Assembly: GCF_001598055.1 (NCBI RefSeq)
Contig: NZ_CP014845.1
Span: forward strand, 992,001-1,056,000
Reading direction: 5' to 3'
DNA: 64,000 nt
Source: Cupriavidus nantongensis
GTDB lineage: Bacteria; Pseudomonadota; Gammaproteobacteria; Burkholderiales; Burkholderiaceae
The notes beneath the pieces are model-generated. The model did not search any database. It saw nothing but the letters and a program-made list of their open reading frames with translations, and was not told the origin of the DNA. How positions within the stretch are numbered: position 1 is the first letter of the stretch; every line of letters starts with the position of its first letter. The translations under genes and the position numbers were made by a program. Positions 8,248-15,959 of this stretch are shown here, piece by piece.

Positions 8248-9816
8248 CTACCAGACGCCGAAGAACACGCCGGCCTGCTTGTACACATTGGTCTTGGCCG
8301 CGACCTCTTCGTTGGTCACCGTCACGCGCGGCTTGAGCGTGCAGAACCAGTCCAGCAGGCGCAGCCGCATGGCGCTGCGCACGGCTTCATGCCCGGGATC
8401 GGCGCCCAGGTCGAAGTACTCCTGCGGATCGTTGTGCAGGTCGAACAGCTGCGGCCGGAACCCCTGCCAGTGCACGTATTTCCAGCGCGCGTCGCGCACC
8501 ATCCAGGCGCGGCATTCGCCGGGATGGCGGCCCAGCGCGACACGCGCGCCGCGGTAGGCATAGTCCAGCTCGGAGACCACGGCATCGCGCCACGCACCCG
8601 CACCCTCTCGCGCGGCGGCGCGTGTCAGGTCCAGCAGCGAGCGGCCTTCGACGCGGTGGTCGGCGGGCGGCAGCCCCAGCGCATCGAGCACCGTCGGCAC
8701 CACGTCGACCGCGCTGACGAGGTTCTCCTGCGCGGTGCCGCGGGTCGCGTCGGCCTGCGGCGAGGGGTCGTAGACGATCAGCGGGATGTTCTGCACGGTG
8801 TCGTAGAACTGCTCCTTCTCGCCCAGCCAGTGGTCGCCGAGGAAGTCGCCATGGTCGGCGGTGAAGACGATCAGCGTGTCGTCCCAGCGCCCCAGCCGTT
8901 CCAGCTGCTCCCACAGCAAACCGAGCCGGTCGTCGATCTGCTGGATCAGGCCCTGGTAGGCAGGGCGCACCGTGTCCGAGACCTCGGCGCGCATGAAGTT
9001 GGCGCATTCCTCCTGCGTGCGATACGCCGACAGCACCGGATGCGGGTCTTCCAGTTCGGCCTCGTGGCGCTGCAGCGGCAGGCAGTCGTCCAGCGCATAG
9101 GCGGCGTGGTACGGCGCGGGCGCGAGGTAGGGCCAGTGCGGCTTGACCAGCGACAGGTGCAGCACCCACGGATCGTCGCCGCGCGCGGCGATGTACTGCA
9201 TGGCCTGGCCGACGGTGTAGGCGGTCTCGGAATGCGGCTCGGCCACGCGCGCCGGCAGTCCGGCGTTGCGCATGTGCCAGCCGGAGACGATCTCGCCTTG
9301 CGCGTTCTCGGCGCTGATCACGTAGTCGGTCCACGGATCGGCGCTGTCGTAGCCTTGCCGGCGCAGCCAGTCGGCGTAGGCGCTGCGCGGCTCGGCGTGA
9401 TGGCCGTCGTGGCGGTCGACTTCGGTGAAGTGGCCGCTGCGCAGCAGCGTCTCCAGCTCGGTGCCGCCGTCCAGGTGCAGCCGCTTCAGGTTGGCGTTGT
9501 CGGGCATCACATGGGTCTTGCCCGCCAGCGCCAGCGCGCGGCCGCTGTCCTTCAGGTATTCGCCCAGCGTGACTTCGCCGACCGACAGCGGCACGCGGTT
9601 CCAGGTGGCACCGTGGCTGCTGACGTAGCGGCCGGTGTAGAAGCTCATGCGGCTGGGGCCGCAGACGCCGGAGGTGACATAGGCGCGGTCGAAGCGCACG
9701 CCGCGCGCGGCCAGGGCATCGATATTGCGCGTGCGCAGCGTCGGGTGCCCGTAGCAACCGAGATGGTCGCGCCGCAGCTGGTCGCACATGATGAAAAGGG
9801 TATTGCGGATCGTCAT
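8248..9816 (-). CDS. sulfatase / phosphonate monoester hydrolase family enzyme
   Basis: The 522-residue protein belongs to the alkaline phosphatase superfamily. The N-terminal FIMCDQLRRDHLGCYG supplies a metal-binding Asp12. Cys52 in VCGPSRMSFYTGR is the C-x-P-S-R motif that is converted to formylglycine in type I sulfatases and related phosphonate monoester hydrolases. FTADHGDFLGDH gives further metal ligands near residue 310. No signal peptide is visible, so it acts in the cytoplasm. It follows a Bug-type receptor by 48 bp in one operon, divergent from a MarR regulator. A formylglycine-generating enzyme is not in the window. Substrate (sulfate ester, phosphonate or choline sulfate-like) is open. 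Confidence 0.85.
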   Translation of the reverse strand: MTIRNTLFIMCDQLRRDHLGCYGHPTLRTRNIDALAARGVRFDRAYVTSGVCGPSRMSFYTGRYVSSHGATWNRVPLSVGEVTLGEYLKDSGRALALAGKTHVMPDNANLKRLHLDGGTELETLLRSGHFTEVDRHDGHHAEPRSAYADWLRRQGYDSADPWTDYVISAENAQGEIVSGWHMRNAGLPARVAEPHSETAYTVGQAMQYIAARGDDPWVLHLSLVKPHWPYLAPAPYHAAYALDDCLPLQRHEAELEDPHPVLSAYRTQEECANFMRAEVSDTVRPAYQGLIQQIDDRLGLLWEQLERLGRWDDTLIVFTADHGDFLGDHWLGEKEQFYDTVQNIPLIVYDPSPQADATRGTAQENLVSAVDVVPTVLDALGLPPADHRVEGRSLLDLTRAAAREGAGAWRDAVVSELDYAYRGARVALGRHPGECRAWMVRDARWKYVHWQGFRPQLFDLHNDPQEYFDLGADPGHEAVRSAMRLRLLDWFCTLKPRVTVTNEEVAAKTNVYKQAGVFFGVW

Positions 9817-9864
9817 GGGCGGATCGTCATGGTCGATAAGGTTGCGGGAAGCCGGCTGGCGGCA

Positions 9865-10842
9865 TCAGTCGCCGGTATAGCCCGATGCCCTGACCACCGG
9901 CGCCCATTTGGCGGCGTCTGCCTTCAGCACGCCGGCGAAGGCCTCGGCGGACCCGGTGGCCGGTTCGAGCCCCAGCTTCAGGAATTTGTCGCGCACGTCG
10001 GGCGACTGCACCGCCTTGACGATGGCGGCGTTGAGCCGCTCCAGCGCCGCGCGCGGGGTGCCGGCCGGCGCCAGCACGCCATAGCGGCCTTCGCCCTCGA
10101 TGCCCTTGTAGCCGAGTTCGGTAAAGGTCGGCACGTCCGGCAGCGCCACCGAGCGGTGCGTGCCCGAGGTCGCCAGCACGCGGATCTTGCCGGCGCGATG
10201 CATCTCGGTCAGGTCGGCCAGGGTGTCGACCGAGGCCGGCACCTGCCCGCCGACCAGTGCGCTCATCAGCGGCGCCGAGCCGTTGAACGGCACGTGCAGC
10301 ATGTCGACGCCGACCTGCTTGCCGATCATCAGCCCGAAGAAATGCGGAATGCTGCCGAGCGCGGGCGACGCGTAGGAATTGTTCTGCGCACCGGCCTTGA
10401 TCCACGCGACGTAATCCTTCAGCGTGCGCGCCGGGCTGCCCGGACCGGTGGCCAGCGCCAGCTGGAAGTTGGCGGCCTGCGCCACCGGCGTGAAGTCGCG
10501 CTGGATGTCGTAGTTGAGCTTGCGGTAGACCAGCGGCGCGATGGTCATCACTGCCGAGTTGGCGACCACCAGCGTATTGCCATCGGCCGGCTGCGTGCGC
10601 GCGTAGTCCATCACCAGCCGCCCGCCGGCGCCGGGCTTGTTCTCGATCACCACGGTCTGGTTCAGGGTCTCGCGCAGCTTGTCGCCGACCAGGCGCGCGG
10701 CCAGGTCGGCGGTGCCGCCGGCGGGGTAGCCCACCAGGATGCGCAGCGGCCGGTCGGACTGCGCGCTGGCCGGCGCGGACCAGGCCGCGGCGGCTGCCAG
10801 CAGGCATGCGGCAAGGCGGTGAACGAAGTTGCTGGGGCTCAC
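9865..10842 (-). CDS. Bug family (TctC-type) periplasmic solute receptor
   Basis: The 325-residue protein has a signal peptide ending near ASAQS (about residue 28) and the Bug hallmark RILVGYPAGGTADLAARLVGDKL, followed by the IENKPGAGG loop. Bug proteins bind carboxylates and other anions in the periplasm for tripartite tricarboxylate transporters or for signalling. No TctA or TctB lies nearby, so it would use a transporter encoded elsewhere or act as a sensor. The GTG start at 10842 has AGGAG seven bases upstream. It is the first gene of an operon with the sulfatase. Confidence 0.9.
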   Translation of the reverse strand: MSPSNFVHRLAACLLAAAAAWSAPASAQSDRPLRILVGYPAGGTADLAARLVGDKLRETLNQTVVIENKPGAGGRLVMDYARTQPADGNTLVVANSAVMTIAPLVYRKLNYDIQRDFTPVAQAANFQLALATGPGSPARTLKDYVAWIKAGAQNNSYASPALGSIPHFFGLMIGKQVGVDMLHVPFNGSAPLMSALVGGQVPASVDTLADLTEMHRAGKIRVLATSGTHRSVALPDVPTFTELGYKGIEGEGRYGVLAPAGTPRAALERLNAAIVKAVQSPDVRDKFLKLGLEPATGSAEAFAGVLKADAAKWAPVVRASGYTGD

Positions 10843-10907
10843 GGTGTCTCCTGTCTGTTATGCGCCGGCGGCCGGCATGGAGAGGAAGCTAACACCCGTC
10901 GATATAA

Positions 10908-10920
10908 TTGACAAAGTCAA
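10908..10920. promoter_or_regulatory. MarR operator (13-bp perfect inverted repeat)
   Basis: TTGAC-AAA-GTCAA lies in the 96-bp gap between the divergent Bug/sulfatase operon and the MarR gene, directly beside TATAAT at 10903-10908. Compact inverted repeats with short centres are typical MarR-family sites. Its position would let one dimer control both directions. Confidence 0.7.
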
Positions 10921-10938
10921 CTAAATCGGGGGTGTGGC

Positions 10939-11499
10939 ATGGCGCGCGAGAACATCGGGAACGACAGCAACCGCCTGCAGCGGCCCCGCCGGCTGGCCGA
11001 TTTCATCAACTACCGGGTCTACCATTTGAACCGGGTCGCGCTGGGCGCGGCGGCGCTGCACCTGCGCGCGCGGGCGGGCGTGACGCGGCGCGAATGGCGC
11101 ATGATTTCGTTCCTGGGCGAGCAGCCCGGTACGCGGCTGACCGAACTGGCGCAGAGCGCCGGCCTCGACAAGGTCCTGGCCAGCCGCGCCGTGCACGCCT
11201 TGGTGGTGCGCGGCCTGGTGCGCCGGGAAATACGTTCGCACGACCGGCGCGCGGCCGCTTTCACGCTGACGGAGGAGGGCGAGGCGGTCTACCGCACCGC
11301 CTTTGCGCAGGCGCGTGCCTTCAATACGCAGCTGGCCGCCTGCCTGACGGCCGAAGAGGCGCGGGTGCTGTCGCGCTGCCTCGACAAGCTGCAGGCGCAG
11401 GCCGGCGCCATGCTCGCCGAGGCCCAGGCCTTGCCGCAGCCTGCGGGCGAGGCGCCGGCGTGGGAGCTGCAGCGGGTGTGGCGCGGGGAGAAGGGATAG
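10939..11499 (+). CDS. MarR family transcriptional regulator
   Basis: The 186-residue protein has the MarR winged helix: TRREWRMISFLGEQPGTRLTELAQSAGLDKVLASRAVHALVVRGLVRRE followed by the wing RSHDRRAAAFTLTEEG, at about residues 45-115. It is transcribed away from the Bug/sulfatase operon over a 13-bp palindrome, so it probably represses that operon and itself until a ligand, perhaps the sulfatase substrate or product, binds. The C-terminal extension after residue 150 is Ala-rich and not informative. Confidence 0.88.
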   Translation: MARENIGNDSNRLQRPRRLADFINYRVYHLNRVALGAAALHLRARAGVTRREWRMISFLGEQPGTRLTELAQSAGLDKVLASRAVHALVVRGLVRREIRSHDRRAAAFTLTEEGEAVYRTAFAQARAFNTQLAACLTAEEARVLSRCLDKLQAQAGAMLAEAQALPQPAGEAPAWELQRVWRGEKG

Positions 11500-11519
11500 G
11501 CCACGCCCGCCTGCAGCCT

Positions 11520-12461
11520 TCAACCCCGCGCGGCTGACTTCGGTCCTGCAGAACCCATGTCCTGGCCCTCGGCAAAGGCCGAGGCCGCCTCCAGCAGCCA
11601 GCTACGCAGATGCTGCATGGCATGGCTCATCGGGCGCGTATCGGGCTGGACCAGGTAATACGCGCTGGTGGAGCGCAACGAGCGGGCCACGGGGCTCACC
11701 AGCTGCCCGCTCGCCAGGTACTCCTCCACCAGGAAACGCGGCACCAGGCCGATGCCCAGGCCGGCCCGCGCCGCGGCGATGACCATGCTGTGGTGGTCGA
11801 AGCGGGCGCCGCGCATGGCGTTGACGTCGTCGATGCCGGCCGCCTCCATCCATTGCTTCCAGCCGAAACTGCGCGTGGCCAGGTGCAGCAGCGGCGCATG
11901 CGCGATGTCGTGCGCGTCGAGGCGCTTCTTGCGGCCGAACAGCTGCGGGTGGCACACCGCCACGGATTCCTCGCCGAACAACAGGTCCGCCCGCGCGCCG
12001 GGATAGACCGCTTCGCCGAAATGGATCGCCGCGTCGTAGGGCGTGCCGTCGAACAGGAACACGTCGGACTGGGCGCTGATATTGACCACCACCCGGGGAT
12101 GGCGCGCGTAGAAATCGGGCAGCCGCGGGATCAGCCATTCGACCGCCAGGGTCGGCACGCACGCCAGCTCGACGGTACCGCCCGCGCCTTCGTGCGCCAT
12201 CACCTCGAGCGTGTCGCGCTGCAGCTTGCGCAGCATTTCGCGCACCTGGACGCTGTACAGCGCACCGGCCGCGGTCAGCGTGATGCGCTGGTTGGCGCGG
12301 TGAAAGAGTTGCACGCCGAGCAGGCTTTCCAGCGCGGCAATCTGGCGCGAGACCGCGCTTTCCGTGATGAACAGGTCGGCGGCGGCGCGGCGCAGGTTCA
12401 GGTGCAGCGCGGCGGCTTCGAAGGCGCGCAGGCTGGAAAGGCTGGGAAGGCGTTGCCGCAT
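11520..12461 (-). CDS. LysR family transcriptional regulator (GcvA-like)
   Basis: The 313-residue LysR-type regulator begins PSLSSLRAFEAAALHLNLRRAAADLFITESAVSRQIAALE, the GcvA/AmpR-type winged helix-turn-helix, followed by an effector-binding domain from about residue 95. It is divergent from the Bug/DUF1338/aminotransferase operon. A 19-bp inverted repeat in the gap suits it, so it probably activates that operon in response to an amino-acid-derived metabolite. Confidence 0.88.
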   Translation of the reverse strand: MRQRLPSLSSLRAFEAAALHLNLRRAAADLFITESAVSRQIAALESLLGVQLFHRANQRITLTAAGALYSVQVREMLRKLQRDTLEVMAHEGAGGTVELACVPTLAVEWLIPRLPDFYARHPRVVVNISAQSDVFLFDGTPYDAAIHFGEAVYPGARADLLFGEESVAVCHPQLFGRKKRLDAHDIAHAPLLHLATRSFGWKQWMEAAGIDDVNAMRGARFDHHSMVIAAARAGLGIGLVPRFLVEEYLASGQLVSPVARSLRSTSAYYLVQPDTRPMSHAMQHLRSWLLEAASAFAEGQDMGSAGPKSAARG

Positions 12462-12481
12462 CGCGGGAAGGGAAGGGTAGT

Positions 12482-12500
12482 TGATGACATAAAGTCATCA
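12482..12500. promoter_or_regulatory. LysR-type operator (19-bp perfect inverted repeat)
   Basis: TGATGAC-ATAAA-GTCATCA has perfect 7-bp arms and contains a T-N11-A core, as expected of a LysR box. It lies 20 bp upstream of the LysR start and 124 bp upstream of the Bug gene. Confidence 0.75.
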
Positions 12501-12519
12501 TCCTATACCGAAATCTCGC

Positions 12520-12548
12520 TTGAACCGGCGGACTTGATGAGAAATGAT
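12520..12548 (+). promoter_or_regulatory. candidate promoter of the Bug/DUF1338/aminotransferase operon
   Basis: TTGAAC (12520-12525) and AATGAT (12543-12548) are 17 bp apart. The promoter starts 20 bp after the inverted repeat at 12482-12500, the usual arrangement for LysR activation. The -10 match is only fair. Confidence 0.4.
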
Positions 12549-12623
12549 TCAGCCCTGGTCCCGCGGCCCCCACCATCGCGGCACCGCCATAACGACAACC
12601 ATCAGGTAGACAGGAAAACAACA

Positions 12624-13616
12624 ATGAAACGCTTGTTCAGCGCGCTGGCCGCCGGCACTTTCGCCTTTGGCATGACCCTTTCCGGCATCGTCGCCGCCGA
12701 CGATTTCCCCGGCAAGCCCGTCCGCATCATCGTGCCGTATCCGCCGGGCGGCACCACCGACATGGTGGCGCGGCTGGTCGGCGAGCGGCTCGCGCTGCAA
12801 TGGAAGCAACCGGTGCTGGTGGAGAACCGCCCCGGCGCGGGCGGCATCGTCGGCACCGGCGTCGCCGCCAAGTCCAGCGCCGACGGCTATACGCTGCTGA
12901 TGGGCTCGGTGGGCGAGTTCGGCATCAACCCCACCCTGTACAAGAAGCTGCCCTATGACGCCGCGGCCGATTTCGCGCCGGTGACGATGGTGGCGCGCGT
13001 GCCCAACGTGGTGGTGCTGTCGCCGGCATTTGCCGAGCGCGCGCAAGTGCAGACGCTGGCGGAGTTCATTACCTACCTGAAGGCCAACCCCAGGCGCGTC
13101 AACATGGCGTCGGCGGGCAACGGCACCTCGACCCACCTGGCCGGCGAGCTGTTCCAGCGCATGACCGGCACCGAGATGAGCCACGTCGCCTACAAGGGCA
13201 GCAGTCCGGCGATTGCCGACCTGATGGGCGGCAGCGTCGACGTGATGTTCGACAACCTGCCGGCGTCGCTGCCGTTCGTGCGCTCCGGCAAGCTCAAGGC
13301 GCTGGCGGTGACCACGCCGGCGCGCTCGTCGGCGCTGCCCAATGTGCCGACCGTGGCCGCCGCCGGCCCGGTGCCGGGCTTCGACGCCAGCCCGTGGTTC
13401 GGCCTGCTGGCGCCGCGCGGCGTATCGAGCGCGGTGGCGCAGAAAATCAGCCAGGACCTGGCGCGCGCGCTCGGCGATCCCGCCGTGCAGTCCCGCATGC
13501 GCGACCTCGGCGCGGAGCCGGCGCCGAGCACGCCCGAAGCCTTCGCCGAGGTGCTGAAGAAGGACCGCCAGAAGTGGGGCGAGATCGTGCGCCTGTCCGG
13601 CGCTTCGGTGGACTGA
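12624..13616 (+). CDS. Bug family (TctC-type) periplasmic solute receptor
   Basis: This 330-residue receptor has a signal peptide cleaved near IVAADDF (about residue 24) and the Bug motif RIIVPYPPGGTTDMVARLVGERL with the VENRPGAGG loop. It is the first gene of the operon with the DUF1338 enzyme and the aminotransferase, so it may bind 2-aminoadipate or a related amino or keto acid; that ligand is inferred from context only. No TctA/TctB membrane components are present. Confidence 0.9.
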   Translation: MKRLFSALAAGTFAFGMTLSGIVAADDFPGKPVRIIVPYPPGGTTDMVARLVGERLALQWKQPVLVENRPGAGGIVGTGVAAKSSADGYTLLMGSVGEFGINPTLYKKLPYDAAADFAPVTMVARVPNVVVLSPAFAERAQVQTLAEFITYLKANPRRVNMASAGNGTSTHLAGELFQRMTGTEMSHVAYKGSSPAIADLMGGSVDVMFDNLPASLPFVRSGKLKALAVTTPARSSALPNVPTVAAAGPVPGFDASPWFGLLAPRGVSSAVAQKISQDLARALGDPAVQSRMRDLGAEPAPSTPEAFAEVLKKDRQKWGEIVRLSGASVD

Positions 13617-13680
13617 GTCTGGACTCAAAGCCGTCATTGATTTTCATCTCGTTATCAGGCCGATGGGCCTTCCCTGCATC

Positions 13681-14703
13681 ATGAGCAACAACATCAACCA
13701 ACTCGTTTCCCTGCACCTTGGCGCAACCGGCGCCGAACGCCTGTCCGCGCTGGTGAGCGCGCCCGCGCAGCTGCCGGCCGGCGCAGCCGGGCACCCGTCG
13801 CGCGCCGAGATTGCCCACGCGCTGAACCTGGTGCTGTTCGCCGGCATCCTCGAGCGCGTGCCGACCGGCAAGGCCTACACCGAAGACGTGGCCGCCGCCG
13901 GCGGCAAGGTCCACTTCGACCATGGCGCGCTGCGCACCGTGCGCTGGCCCGACCATGGCGCGCTGCCCGCCGGCGAGGCCGCGTTTACGCGCATCCTGCG
14001 CCCGCTGGGCTACCGCCTCAACGGCACCTATCCGCTCGACCGCATCGGCATGACCGGGCGCTCGTACGCGCATGAAGACGCGCCGGAAGAGATCGCGCAG
14101 TTCTTCGTCAGCGAGCTGCATCCCGAGCGTTTCAGCGCAGGGTTCCAGCAGGCGGTCAGCCGCGTGCTCGAAACCTCGGTCGATCCGCTGACGCCGCGCG
14201 CGCAGGCGCTGCTGTGGGAACTCGAGCGCGAAGGGTCGCTGCCGCTGGCGGAGGCCGGCGAGCTGATCGGTGCGCTGGCGCGCTGCTTCGAGCGCCATCA
14301 CGCAGCGCCGCGGCTGGCCGACTACGAGGCGCTGCTGGCCGAATCGGCCGAGATGGCGTGGATCGCCACCGAGGGCAATGCCTTCAACCACGCCACCGAC
14401 CGCGTCGAGGACGTGTTCGCACTGGCCGAGGCGCAGAAGCGCCTGGGCCGGCCGATCAAGGACAAGGTGGAAGTGTCGCGCAGCGGCCGCGTGCGGCAGA
14501 CCGCGTTCCGCGCCGACCCGGTGCGCCGTACCTTCGTCGGCGCGGACGGCGCCGAGGTGGTGCGCGAGGTGCCGGGCTCGTTCTACGAGTTCATCACCCG
14601 CGACCGCTACGTCGATGACACGCAGGCGGTCACGCGCACCGACCTGGGCTTCGATGCGGGCAATGCCCAGGGCATCTTCAAGATGACCGCCGCGGCATGC
14701 TGA
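13681..14703 (+). CDS. 2-oxoadipate dioxygenase/decarboxylase-like enzyme (DUF1338, HglS family)
   Basis: The 340-residue protein belongs to the DUF1338 family. A characterised member, HglS of Pseudomonas putida, is a non-haem Fe(II) enzyme that converts 2-oxoadipate to D-2-hydroxyglutarate in lysine catabolism. The likely iron ligands are visible: His81 (FDHGALRTV), His237 (FNHATDRVED) and Glu303 (FYEFITR). At 340 residues it is shorter than HglS or E. coli YdcJ (about 450-465). The next gene is a 2-aminoadipate-type aminotransferase, which would make 2-oxoadipate, supporting the assignment. I start it at the ATG at 13681; an ATG six codons earlier is possible, and neither has a strong ribosome-binding site. 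Confidence 0.82.
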   Translation: MSNNINQLVSLHLGATGAERLSALVSAPAQLPAGAAGHPSRAEIAHALNLVLFAGILERVPTGKAYTEDVAAAGGKVHFDHGALRTVRWPDHGALPAGEAAFTRILRPLGYRLNGTYPLDRIGMTGRSYAHEDAPEEIAQFFVSELHPERFSAGFQQAVSRVLETSVDPLTPRAQALLWELEREGSLPLAEAGELIGALARCFERHHAAPRLADYEALLAESAEMAWIATEGNAFNHATDRVEDVFALAEAQKRLGRPIKDKVEVSRSGRVRQTAFRADPVRRTFVGADGAEVVREVPGSFYEFITRDRYVDDTQAVTRTDLGFDAGNAQGIFKMTAAAC

Positions 14704-14716
14704 GGGCGGCCTGACC

Positions 14717-15931
14717 ATGACTGCCGCCTACCCGTTCGTCCCCGCGCTGCGCGAGCCGGAAGGTTCGCCGATCCGCGAGCTGTTCAAGTACCTGTCGGAT
14801 CCGGAGATGATCTCCTTCGCCGGCGGCTACCCGTCGGCCGCGCTGTTCGATGCCGACGGCATCGGCGCGGCGTCCGCGCAGGTGCTGCGCGAGCGGCCTG
14901 CCGAATGCCTGCAGTACGGCGCCACTGAAGGCGCGCCAGGGCTGCGCGACGCCCTGGTGGCGCTGATGGCGGAGCGCGGTGCCGCCGTGACGCGGGACCA
15001 GCTGCTGGTCACCAGCGGCTCGCAGCAGGGCTTCGATTTCCTGGTGCGCGCACTGGTCGAGCCGGGCAGCGTGGTGCTGGTCGAGGAGCCGACCTATTCG
15101 GCGACGCTGCAGGCGCTGCGGCTGGCGGGCGCCGACGTGCGCGGCGTACCGTCCGACCAGCACGGCATGGACGTCGACGCGCTCGCGGCCATGCTGGCAG
15201 ACGGCGCGGTGCGTCCGCGGCTGATCTACACCGTGCCGACCTTCGCCAACCCCACCGGCACCACGCTGTCGCCCGAGCGCAGGCTGCGGCTGCTGGAACT
15301 GGCGGCGCGGCAACAGGTGGTGCTGGTCGAAGACGATCCCTATGGCGCGCTGAGCTTCGACGGCGCCGCGCCGCCGTCATTGCTGGCGCTCAGCGACCAG
15401 GTGTCAGGTGCCCGTCCGTGGCTGGTGCACCTGGCCAGCCTGTCGAAGACGCTGGCGCCCGGCCTGCGTATCGGCTGGATGGTGGCCGAGCCGGAAATCA
15501 TCCGCCGCGCGGTGATTGCCAAGCAGGTGTCGGACCTCTGCACGCCGCCGTGGATCCAGCTGGCGGTCGCGCAATACCTGGCGGACGGCCGCCTGCCCGC
15601 GCAGGTGGAGCGCGAGATCGCGTTCTATCGCGACAAGCGCGACCGGCTGGCCCAGGCGCTGTGGCAAGCCTTCGGCGAGCGCATCCGCTTTGCCTTGCCC
15701 GCCGGCGGCATGTTCCTGTGGGCAGCGCTGGAAGGCATCGACGACGCGGCCGCGCTGCTGCCGCATGCGATCGCGGAAAAGGTGTTGTTCGTCCCCGGGA
15801 CGGGCTTCTACGCGCAGCGGCGCGCACGGCCCGCGTTCCGGCTGTCGTTCGCGGGTGCGGCGCCCGAGCAGATCGCCGAAGGCGTGGCGCGGCTGAAGCG
15901 GGCGGCGATGCGCCTGGATGCGGCTGGCTGA
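14717..15931 (+). CDS. lysN: PLP-dependent aminotransferase, 2-aminoadipate transaminase-like
   Basis: The 404-residue protein is a fold-type I aminotransferase of the LysN/Kat II group. It has GGYPSAALF near residue 37, the PLP-contacting VTSGSQQGFD (about 98-107), Asn178 in FANPTGTT, Asp207-x-Tyr209 in EDDPYG, and the Schiff-base Lys244 in SLSKTLAPGLRIGW. LysN-type enzymes convert 2-aminoadipate and 2-oxoglutarate to 2-oxoadipate and glutamate. It follows the DUF1338 enzyme by 13 bp, which would consume 2-oxoadipate. No MocR-type DNA-binding domain is attached. Branched or aromatic amino acids are alternative substrates of this group. Confidence 0.82.
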   Translation: MTAAYPFVPALREPEGSPIRELFKYLSDPEMISFAGGYPSAALFDADGIGAASAQVLRERPAECLQYGATEGAPGLRDALVALMAERGAAVTRDQLLVTSGSQQGFDFLVRALVEPGSVVLVEEPTYSATLQALRLAGADVRGVPSDQHGMDVDALAAMLADGAVRPRLIYTVPTFANPTGTTLSPERRLRLLELAARQQVVLVEDDPYGALSFDGAAPPSLLALSDQVSGARPWLVHLASLSKTLAPGLRIGWMVAEPEIIRRAVIAKQVSDLCTPPWIQLAVAQYLADGRLPAQVEREIAFYRDKRDRLAQALWQAFGERIRFALPAGGMFLWAALEGIDDAAALLPHAIAEKVLFVPGTGFYAQRRARPAFRLSFAGAAPEQIAEGVARLKRAAMRLDAAG

Positions 15932-15959
15932 CGCGATAGCGGGTGCGCCTGCGCGCGGT

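Noticed and set aside
8167..10911. A 914-codon open frame on the plus strand opposite the sulfatase and Bug genes
   Set aside because: The translation is compositionally biased (His/Arg/Gly) and lacks any family motif, while both minus-strand genes are complete.
13614..13627. Inverted repeat TGAGTC-TG-GACTCA over the stop codon of the second Bug gene
   Set aside because: It has no U-tract and too small a loop for a terminator, and 14 bp of symmetry can occur by chance. The gene is followed by others on the same strand.
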